This document shows, one piece after another, positions 55,235 through 64,000 of a stretch of 64,000 nt of DNA. Within the stretch, counting starts at the first letter, position 1. Each line of letters starts with the position of its first letter. The position numbers were made by a program, and so were the translations under genes. Below the pieces are notes generated by a model. It saw only the letters and a program-made list of their open reading frames with translations. It searched no databases and had not been told where the DNA came from. The stretch comes from Hyaloperonospora brassicae. Its lineage: Eukaryota; Oomycota; Peronosporomycetes; Peronosporales; Peronosporaceae. Location: the NCBI GenBank assembly GCA_947650285.1, contig CANTFL010001401.1:1-64000 (forward strand). Direction: 5' to 3'.

Positions 55235-55435
55235 ATCATTTCCGTGTGGAGAAACTCCTGAAACGACGTCGTCGTCATGGCCAATACCAGTATCTGGTGA
55301 AGGGAATAAGTTACCCGGAGTCGGAGAACTTGTGGGAGTATGAGATAGCCCATCGGCAGGATTGCCCATACTCGGTGGATGTTTTTGAGCATCGTGCCCA
55401 GGGTCATTCTGTGACCACAAATACTTCTTCATAAT
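55235..55435 (+). pseudogene. gypsy chromodomain remnant
   Basis: The frame at 55,246-55,434 reads MEKLLKRRRRHGQYQYLVKG then ISYPESENLWEYE. This is the typical chromodomain strand-turn-strand with the usual WKGY replaced by GISY. Such domains steer gypsy integration to particular chromatin. It is out of frame with the upstream pol remnant. Confidence 0.75.
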
Positions 55436-55647
55436 AGTGGTGGAAGGTAGCGGGTTGATCTGCTCCATTAGGTCGGAACCCGCGCCTACTAGCGTATCAG
55501 AATCACAGCGCGTTCGATTACGCAGTTGGTCTCTGGCCTTGATCTTGGCGTATTCGTACCGGAGTCTTCGATCCAAACGAACACCAATTACATCGGCACT
55601 TGCTCTTAGAGCTGTCATGCTGCTGAGGTGTCACTTTCGGTACTTTT

Positions 55648-56247
55648 AGCGAATGAATTGTTTGTCCTCCTCTTCAGACAACTAAACGGCGAACAACTAA
55701 ATAGGCAAGCTATTCATCGGTAAAACCGGAATACTACGAGCTAGGCTCTCAAGGTGGGCCTTATACTGACCTTGTGTGGTCAAAAATGGTTCGAGGTATC
55801 TCTCATGCAGAACGTGGCTGAAGGCGATGTCTTCTGGCGACGTAGCCTCTGGTGCAATGGCTCATTTCGAAAGGCTCCCGTTTGACGGAGACGTTTTTCC
55901 ACGACAGGTGCTAAGAACATTTAACCGCTCCAGTTTTTGAATGAGCTTCTTGGTCTAGGCGCGACAAAGGGCATTCTCCTCACACTGAAGAATGAACTCT
56001 TGTTGCTCGTCGAGGGGGTTGGTGATGATGTATTCAACGAAATCTGTTGCATGATGATTAGCCATCGGCGCCGTGGTTTCACCACGTTTAACGAACAAAA
56101 TTGGTTCTTTGAGAGATCCAACCTCCGGCACGAGGGGATTGGACATTGTCTATTCATCTCCAAGAACAGTATCGCTATCAAAGTCCACATCCATATCGAA
56201 CGGGGGCGAAACGAAAGAGTCCGAAACTCGTTAGGTGGCGATGCCAT
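55648..56247 (-). pseudogene. Decayed antisense reading frame in the gypsy element, function unknown
   Basis: On the strand opposite to pol, a frame of about 200 codons starts with ATG at 56,247 (MASPPNEFRTLSF). After one shift it continues as VSPPFDMDVDFDSDTVLGDE, PLVPEVGSLKEPILFVKRGE, DFVEYIITNPLDEQQEFILQ, CEENALCRA, KLIQKLERL and EDIAFSHVLHERYLEPFLTT. About five stops interrupt it. Composition and continuity look protein-like. I do not recognise the family. It could be an extra element gene or a captured host fragment. Confidence 0.45.
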
Positions 56248-56342
56248 GGTATTTGAGTTTTGGCCAAGCGTGAAATTAAAGAAAACACACACCGATCACT
56301 TAAAAAAACAATTCAATTGATGTTTCGTGGAAACGTTAGTCT

Positions 56343-56354
56343 GGTGGGAGAGAA
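56343..56354 (+). promoter_or_regulatory. Polypurine tract
   Basis: GGTGGGAGAGAA lies directly before the 3' LTR, where plus-strand DNA synthesis would be primed. Confidence 0.75.
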
Positions 56355-56835
56355 GGTTACGGGGTTACACAATAAGTGTGTGTGTAACGTGTTACATAGT
56401 ATGTGTGGTACAAATAGGAAGGGGTCCCATTAGAAATGATATTCGAACACCATATCAATTGGCAGGGGATGACGTGTGTCATCCACCGAGCTAAGAAATC
56501 TTTTAGGAGGTATTAATTCGAACAGCAGTGAATAGATTAAGTACGTTGTTCGGAGGTGTTCTTTTACATGAATATAAAAAAGTCCAGTTCCCATTTTGAT
56601 CACATGAGACACGTGCCGTACGAGGCGTCTTTGATCGGTAAGACATAGCAACGCCTGTAAAGGTAGATACTCTTAAGTTCTCTGTGCTGCGATTTTCTTG
56701 AATCGTTTGGTCCCCTGGAACAGGCACCGTAAGCTCTCTGAGCTCGTCGACTCGCTGAGTCAAGTTCTCTGAACCAAGGTGCTCGTTGAGCGTTTAATCT
56801 TCCTCTGACTAAAGGAGTTGTGTAGCTTCGCAATA
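56355..56835 (+). repeat. 3' LTR
   Basis: It is 481 bp, the same length as the 5' LTR. The first base (G for T) and the last few bases (GCAATA for GCTACA) differ from the 5' copy. It is followed by GAATC, the decayed partner of the 5' target duplication. Confidence 0.88.
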
Positions 56836-57450
56836 GAATCTGTGATTAGCGAGACAAAATAAGAAGGACCATTCCAAGCATTGGAATTTCACAAGTTTTG
56901 GCTGGTCCACATCTACGTACCGAATGCAGGAGGCAAATTATAAAGACTGAGCTACCGAGCCAGTAAGTGCGATAATTCCATGCTACGTGAGATGGAGGAA
57001 ATGGAGAAAACCAAGCTAGTGATATGAATCGGAGACCTGAACGTCGCGCATCACGAGATCGACATCAACAATCCGAAGGGGAACCGCAAAATCGCTGGAT
57101 TTACGGACGAAAAGCGACAAAGTTTCACTGAGATTCTGGACTGAAGATTCATCGATACTTTCCGCCACTTGCATCCAGAAAAAGTGAAGCATTCGTACTT
57201 TGGCTACCGGCAAAACATGCACGCAAAGAACAAAGGCTGGTGGCTCGACTACTTCTTCGTGCGAATGCTTGATGCCAATTGTAGTAAGTCTGATTATAAA
57301 ATTCCGTTTGTGTAGGTGCGTTTTTTCGACTAACTAGTATTTACATGATCTCGTCGACTGCAGCGACCGTATTACATCCGACACCACGTTGTTGGCAGTG
57401 ACCACTTGCCTATCGGACTAGAGCTTGGCGATCTCCTGTGACACACTTTT
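56836..57450 (+). pseudogene. AP endonuclease (exonuclease III/APE1 family) pseudogene, 3' part
   Basis: It continues the gene broken at 47,303 and reads [36 protein letters not shown] (the DLN catalytic pair), [35 protein letters not shown] and KNKGWWLDYFFV. After a gap comes HHVVGSDHLPIGLELGDLL with the C-terminal GSDH. Stops replace expected residues before RLSYRA, before IGDLN and after EILD. The gap 57,284-57,363 has GTAAGT, CTAAC (57,330) and CAG, like an 80-bp intron, but the joined phase is off by one, so either the splice site or the frame is damaged. All four core motif blocks of the second half are visible. Confidence 0.82.
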
Positions 57451-60400
57451 TTTGACGGCGAGTGTAAACAAGGAACACGTCAAGCAAATCGCGACAAGCC
57501 CGTCACATAACTTTGCGCGGTATACGTATTCGTAACAATCATGTCTTGGTCATCCGTCCATAAAATACCGTGACAATAGTAGTGACTGGTCAATGTCGTC
57601 AATTAAACAGGGTCTTCTTCCATTTTGATGTATGGTTAATTCATTTATTATTCTAATTTCTGGAGCATAGAGCCGTGCGAGACTTTTGGACAGAGTGAGC
57701 AAGTGGGAATTAGAATTAAAAGCTTGGAAAATTGCAGTTTGTTCACTTCTGTCGTACCTTAAATGTCGTACCGATGCTTCTAATTGATGTTTGTTTCAAT
57801 CGCGTGAAACAAATTGCTCGAGGTCATGTTGATGTAACTCATTCTTAGCAATGAAAGAATCAAAAGCAACAGTTGCGGATCAAGTTTTGTGTGATATAGA
57901 AGCGCTTCGGTGGTACGAAGACGTAAACGCATGATCACGGAATTGGTTTTTGCCCGATAGAACGCCTGATCTTCATGACCCATTCCACATCGCATACCAC
58001 CGCTGCCATCGGTGGTTGGGTATTGATTGGGGCTAGACTACCACCATTGACTACGCGTGAGCACTAATAAGCCATTGTCCAAGATGTAGCTCTACATCGA
58101 TTACAATCATAATGTTATCATTCCATCAATGTTTCGAATACCTTCACAGTTGGTAAAGCTATTATTTGAAAACGCAGGGTAGCAGCCAAAGTTACAATTG
58201 ACATGGTTGATTTCATAATATCGGTAATCTACAACATGGACACAGTCATCGATGCAAGCTGGTAAAGCTTTTCTAGTCATGACTGATCGGATATGTCATG
58301 GGGGCTTAAGTTATCTACGTCCGCTTCATTTTATCAATGCAGCTTCAATTTATGACGGTAAAGCATGTCGCAAGCAGCACGACAAGCAAAAAGGTGGCGA
58401 TAACGGCAAAAAAGTGTACAAGCTGAATAGGCGTCGCTGGAGTATGGGGACGATGGCAGTGGGCAAGAATCCAATCGCATGTGGCTAAAGAATTGGGTCA
58501 ATAGACGAAGTGTTGATAATAGCTATGGCACATACACAATACAAAATGCCGGATACGACGCAATGACATGTCGATTATTGTCGAAGTTGCCACTACGCTG
58601 TTGAGCGACAGTACATACGTACACTCTCCACTGGGGCAATCCAAGCACCCGGAATGAATCCTTGGTCTTCTGTCAATGATAAATTGACGATATGTAAAAG
58701 CATCATAGATACCAAAAACAAGCAGTGAATTGGCACAGTGAGGCATCTCTGTCAACACCAGAACAAAAACGAAAGTGTAATACGGTTGGTTAAATATATT
58801 GCAATATATTCACACATATTTTTAGATTGACCGATAATCTGTTTTGGCTTTGTGCAACGCTGTTGTGCAACTACAATAATAACGATCATGCTAAACATAC
58901 AGGACAAGATCATGTAATAGTGCACGAAACGAGGCACGAAATATAATTCGCGCCGGATAATCAGTGCATCAAATAATTACCAACGATGCGATCAAACGTA
59001 AAATGCGCGGAATGCTAAATATAGATAAGAATGCACAATATATCTATAATTAGCACTCAAAAACACGCACGCTATGAGATCATTGTGAAGAGTTTTTTAA
59101 ATGATATTCACATAAGTGTCGGCGCAACTCAAATAAGTTAGACATCCCAGGCTGTTACAGGGAATCGAGTCGTCCTTTTTTCAGCGATAACCTAGTTTTG
59201 AACCATAAGGGTTCGTGGCTCTTACGTACCTTTGACATAGGATAATAAGCTCTACGACGCGGCCATAAACGGGTGGTGAGTTAGGGCATTGATCCTGACA
59301 ATGCTGAAACTGGAGCACAATAATGAAGTGAATCGTAATTCTCTGTTATTTCTGGTTTAGTGTGTACATTGTATCTTGAGTCATTTACTCTACATCGTTT
59401 CCAGCTTCATGTATACGCCATTTTGTACTACGATGTGTTCATTTGTGTGGTTGTAACGATGCTACTAAGGTGGCCGATAACCTGAACTTCACGTCAAAGC
59501 AGTTAGACGTAAATAAAATTGACAGAATCGACATGGTCCTACAACCGCATGATCGACAACAGTCGTGCAACGCTCAAAATATTAAAAGACGACTATTGAC
59601 AGACACGAGCCTTCGAATTAATTGTTAAGGGAGCGAATGACGACAGTATGCGTGAATGTCCACATTTCGTCCCTGGTATGTGTATGTTCGGTCGGAAAGT
59701 ACAAATGAAAGCCGCACTTTACATTATCATCAAATATGATTAGCTTTGGTGAGATAGACGACAGCCTGTGAAAATGTAACAGCAGCTATTAAATTTGCTG
59801 ACAGCATACGCAATATTTTAGATGAGGCAACTACATCCGGTACATGCTACCACTCCATCCAAGGCTTGGTTTAGAAAGGTATTCGATTTCAGTATACGAA
59901 TCACGTGAAGAAGCATTCCAGAATACGCATTCTTCGTTAAAAATTACTGACCAAAACAGCAAACCACGAATGTCTGTAAATCGGTACATAACTATGATCA
60001 AAGTGAGAGCAGATGCACTGGCACGTCGAACCATGAGGCTGCAATGCACAATATGCCCTCCCGAAGTACCCGTAAATATCTTATGGTGAGAACTATTGCA
60101 TTGCACACATATCGGCTCATCTCCATACCGGGGCGACCATGAAACATAGACCAGATGCATCATCGTGGAAACCGGTCACAAACGTGCATTTGTACCCACG
60201 ATCCTGTTTTGGTAGTTCAAAGACAATGCCCAATAGAGAGTACTGTCAGCATTTGGTCAATTTGACAGAGGCTACATGGCCTTCAAAGTAAAAGACTTGG
60301 CATGTCGTGTCGACACACCATGTTATCAAACACGAGATAGTGCACATATATATAACTGCAGTGTATTCGTCTTGTGTCGGTTAAAAGTACGAAAATAATT

Positions 60401-63400
60401 GTCACATGTGTGTGCAATGCGCACTGACTGGTGCTTCGTGTCACACGCAAACGCTATCAGAACTCTATCAATATTGGTCGGTGCAATAGTACAAGTACTG
60501 CTATGAACATAGCGATTGTTGATGTTTCATCGCGAGCCGATAAGAAGCGATGATACGCCGGCAATAATCGATGTCCGTGGGATCCATTTGACCTATGTCA
60601 ATGTGACACATTGAAATACGAGGTTGCTTTTCTACATTTTCGAGCATAGTTGACCACGATACGCATGTAGCCATTCATGCGAAAGTAAGAAGTACCATTT
60701 GAGTCGTTCCGTCGCATCCAGATCAGGCATCATAACCGCGTCATATACAGCGTCTATCCGTGCACTTGGTATATATGACGTAATCATTAACGCGCGGGAA
60801 TACGCCACCTCGCCAATGGCAATGAGTTGTTACTATTTGCCGGTGAATTGACAGATGATTCGTATGGCAATTGAATGAATTGCTTTCTAATTGGTAAAAT
60901 CCAAGTGATTATTCCAGGACACGTAGACCGCAACATACCCTTGTTTCAGCAATAAGAATTTGCGCTTTTCTCTTCGGAGCTGTATCGATCAATAAATGAG
61001 CCACCGAAGCGTACTTTGCATTGGCGCATTATTATTATTCACAAATCGATTGTATAAACTCAACCAGTAATAATTCATCGAGATTTCGATCTTTCCACTT
61101 CGTTCTTCTTTTTGGCGTATACCTCGCTCCGATACAAGAACACTTGCGTTCTTTATTCCCGGACAGCTGTGTTTTCCACACAAGTGCATGAGGAGGATGG
61201 AAGATCACCTTGCCAGTCAGGATGAAGACCTTGTGCACTGTGTCGCTACGACAAGGACCTGTCGCCTTCGTAGAGTCGTTCTTTAGCAACGCAAAACTAG
61301 TACCGCGTCGAGCGATCTTCATTGAAGGGTACACCGTGTTGTCTGTCAATTCACTCGCGAAAGGGTGTTCAGCAAGCTCCGCATAATGGACTTTTTGGTG
61401 TTGGCGTATACATTGTACGAAAGCGTGCAGGTTGAAGACCCTCACTGACCTAGAGTCTCAATAAACTTAGCAGAATGACCTTATATACACATCATGTCCA
61501 CATGTAAGCTCATTATGTACGCAATATAGGTCAAAACATTGTACCGGTCCCACGAGATTTGCAGCAAATCCACCAAATGTGGCTAATGTACTCCTTAGCT
61601 GCTGTTGTACCATTATAGTATCAATGCATATCCTTCTTATGTTTCTTCGGTGCGAAAGATGTCGTGTTTAGGCACATGGATCCGAGCCGAATCATATATC
61701 ACGAACATGGCAGAAATCATTTGGTCCCTGGGCATACGTCAGTTTATACGATTAGTTTCGTATCATAGTTCAGACGGATAGCATCGCCGCATCTTATGTT
61801 CACAGAAACTGAGCTAATCTAAATGCCCCTGTGGCCTGGCGCACACAAGCAGTCGCACACAAAAAATGGAGTGCTGTGTGGGTCAGTTGGATTTCACGCG
61901 TTTCCAGCAGCCAAGCGATCGACAAATCATTGATTGATAGCTTGTCGAATGATTATAAGACAGCCATCACAATGCATGCCTTTTTTACGTGTTGCCCGTC
62001 TTCAGAACAAACTAGTAAGTAGTGCTTTGTGCATCGATCAACTATCAGGGCAGATTCGCTGTCTTTGCAGGCGTCTTTGCATTCGACGACGGGCTCAGAA
62101 CACTGATTTATGCTAGGTGAGTGTCAGGATAGAGCTTTGTGTTGTCTACTTCAAAAGTAATATTTGAGATGCTCAGTTTCTTGATCAGATCGTACGAGTC
62201 CGTTCCATGTCTGCAAATACTACACTTTGACCCAACCGCAGCTATATATTCACATGCTATGGCAGGTACGCGGTTTCTGTTCTTTTCAACTCTGCGTGTC
62301 TTTTATTGAATCGTTTATTGTCGATGCAGGCAGCCGAGTTAGTATTGACCTTAACAAAGATGGAACTATTAGAATGAGCAAGATGTGTCGTAATTTAATG
62401 CATAATTTTGTAAGTTTATCAATTATTGGATGGTAACATAGCGACCAGCCTAAATCCAATGCTAGCAATGATATCGCAATCTATCGTTGTATTAGCGCTT
62501 TCAGCGCGATTACAAAGCACATCTGTGTGGGTCATGTAGCTACTTCCGGGTACATGCTCTGATCTTCTGTCGTCGCTAATACATATGCGATCGTCCACTC
62601 TCCAATCCATTCGGCCTGATAATGATTTGTCCCTTGTCAATGCGTTCTGCTTCTGCGTACCCGCCAATATCATGCCAAACGGTATATATCGAACTAATAT
62701 CTTGTACGGTCGTGTGTATTTCGAAACGTTAGTAATCAATTTGCAATTACTCGCAGAACAAGCAAAAGATTATACAATTCATAACATGTGTTTGAATCGA
62801 TTGTCGATCTAAGAAAATGTAAATGTACGGTTCAAAGCTCCTAGAGTCTCGACAAGTTATACCTCATGATCTATGGTATACCCTAATTGACAACTTAGCG
62901 TGTACATCCATTACAAAGGATCCATCATCGCACTGTACATCTTGTCGTGTGTGGCAAATTTACACACCACATCGTAATGCTGTGGATGCACGTTTTGCCA
63001 GATTCATCTATACAGACTGCTGCAGCTGATGTATCTTTAAACGCGCTTAAGCTCATAGAAACCAAGCGGATAAATTTTGCGCTTTATCATCAACAAGTCC
63101 GCAAAACGTTGCATCGTTGCTCATTTGGATTGAGTTCATACGAAATCGTGTGTCACGAGCTTTGATACCCCAACATGGACGCGTACTTGGCGCGACGATC
63201 GTAGAATAACCTTCAAATTGTTTTGAAAGTGCCAAGTCTAGTGGACGGTTTCTTCCTTCTCATTATATCGATCTTACATCTTCGATACTGATCCTTCTTT
63301 TTACCACCGTCCGAACCGCATCATCAGCCTTCCTTGGTGGACATTAACACGTTCCCTCAGTTTAAGTAGACTAATACCGAGAATGGGGCTATGCACTCCT

Positions 63401-64000
63401 ACGTATAGTCTGTTTGTATCCAAGTCCATTTGAGTTTTGCATTTGCTTACGAGTCGAATACCATTGGAATGAAGGTCGAAGGTTGTTAATCTAGCGATAA
63501 GACATATATGTACGGGCCTTAGACCTCCTATTTTCCTCCTAGTTCGATGAAAAATACGATGTTTCGGTAGCGTGAGATTGCCTATGTCGAAAAAGTCCTG
63601 CTCTGTAGTTTTTGATAATCGCGTTACAATCCTCTCCTATCCAGGCTGAACAGCTGGGTATTGACTTGACATCAGCTAGACCCTTAATGAGCAAGGTGAA
63701 GTTTGTCTACCTATACATGATTACACGGTCACGATAATTACGAAAAAAAGAGGCAACAGTTGTGGTGAAAAATTGTACAAAGGGCCCACGATCTACCGCG
63801 ACCGGCAATATTGGACACCTCATACTTCACATTTACGAATGCAATCGGATTCGATGACATTTCCTTGCGCTCCTAGGTCGACAAAGCGTGTTGAAAGAAA
63901 GCAGGTAGAAGGTCCGTAGAAAAATGAATATCCGTAGAAAAAAAGCCTCAAGAATTGTAACGGTAGAGGATCACCAAATTAGCAGTCGATGATGCATGCT
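57451..64000. other. AT-rich stretch with no recognised gene
   Basis: I found no domain motif, RNA gene or long repeat. Short frames such as 58,252-58,488 and 59,443-59,628 have no recognisable family. One somewhat longer minus-strand frame is listed separately. Confidence 0.55.
61035..61445 (-). CDS. Unrecognised ORF, 136 codons, possibly a gene fragment
   Basis: This is the longest minus-strand frame in the right-hand AT-rich DNA. Its GC content is higher than the surroundings (for example the part coding LLKNDSTKATGPCRSDTVHK), which hints at past coding. I recognise no domain, signal peptide or membrane segment. No extension or splice partner was found. It may be a remnant exon or chance. 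Confidence 0.2.
   Translation of the reverse strand: MRVFNLHAFVQCIRQHQKVHYAELAEHPFASELTDNTVYPSMKIARRGTSFALLKNDSTKATGPCRSDTVHKVFILTGKVIFHPPHALVWKTQLSGNKERKCSCIGARYTPKRRTKWKDRNLDELLLVEFIQSICE

Larger units (their letters stand above)
47304..56835 (+). mobile_element. Ty3/gypsy LTR retrotransposon with chromodomain, decayed, inserted in an AP endonuclease gene
   Basis: The 9.5-kb element has 481-bp LTRs, a primer-binding site, gag, protease, RT, RNase H, integrase and chromodomain in the Ty3/gypsy order, and a polypurine tract before the 3' LTR. The flanking 5-mers GGGTC (47,299-47,303) and GAATC (56,836-56,840) look like a target duplication with two G-to-A changes. Removing one copy joins the two AP endonuclease halves in frame, which supports the borders. 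The internal region has many stops and frameshifts, so the copy is not autonomous. The chromodomain recalls the oomycete Chronos group (Ustyantsev et al. 2017), but that placement is inference. Confidence 0.88.

Noticed and set aside
47304..56835. Two 481-bp repeats as an unrelated segmental duplication
   Set aside because: TGT...ACA termini, adjacent primer-binding and polypurine sites, and gypsy domains between them identify LTRs.

Overview
The window reads as eukaryotic nuclear DNA, most likely from an oomycete of the downy mildew/Phytophthora group. This rests on two mobile elements: (1) non-LTR retrotransposons with a restriction-like endonuclease, an RNase H placed upstream of the reverse transcriptase, and insertion in U2 snRNA sequence, the combination published for oomycete Utopia elements; (2) a Ty3/gypsy element with a chromodomain, a type also described from oomycetes. 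No bacterial-style gene layout, rRNA or tRNA gene was recognised.

Region 1 (1-30,625, GC-rich) is a head-to-tail array on the minus strand with a period of about 7.03-7.07 kb. Each unit, read on the minus strand, is a 104-106 nt leader, a long ORF of about 2,200 codons, a structured 3' UTR of 183-190 nt, and a 123-bp piece of U2 snRNA (U2 from about nucleotide 40 to its 3' end). Copies A (428-7048), B (7468-14077) and C (14497-21120) belong to one family and carry frameshifts. Copy D (21533-28186) belongs to a clearly diverged second family and is open over 2,217 codons. Copy E (28604-30625) is a broken, 5'-truncated first-family copy. Position 1-115 is the start of a further copy, so the array continues to the left.

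The most unusual features are in this array. Every junction between U2 and an element leader falls at the same base in both families, which fits a 123-bp target-site duplication that would leave a complete U2 gene upstream. The N-terminal half of the ORF carries three classes of palindrome inside coding sequence. They are collinear and equally spaced in both families, and several paired bases have changed on both arms, in one case through synonymous codons. This suggests selection on RNA or DNA structure as well as on protein.

Region 2 (30,626-46,639, AT-rich) holds no gene I can support. It joins copy E abruptly, with no U2 or target sequence at the break.

Region 3 (46,640-57,450) is a decayed AP endonuclease (exonuclease III/APE1 family) gene split by a 9.5-kb Ty3/gypsy element (47,304-56,835). 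The element has two 481-bp LTRs, primer-binding and polypurine sites, remnants of gag, protease, RT, RNase H, integrase and chromodomain, and a decayed antisense reading frame before the 3' LTR. The AP endonuclease frame continues exactly across the insertion once one copy of a 5-bp duplication is removed.

Region 4 (57,451-64,000) is AT-rich and has no gene I recognise, apart from one weak minus-strand ORF (61,035-61,445).

Everything here was read by eye. Frameshift positions are approximate, and single-base indels in the GC-rich array could partly be sequencing errors.
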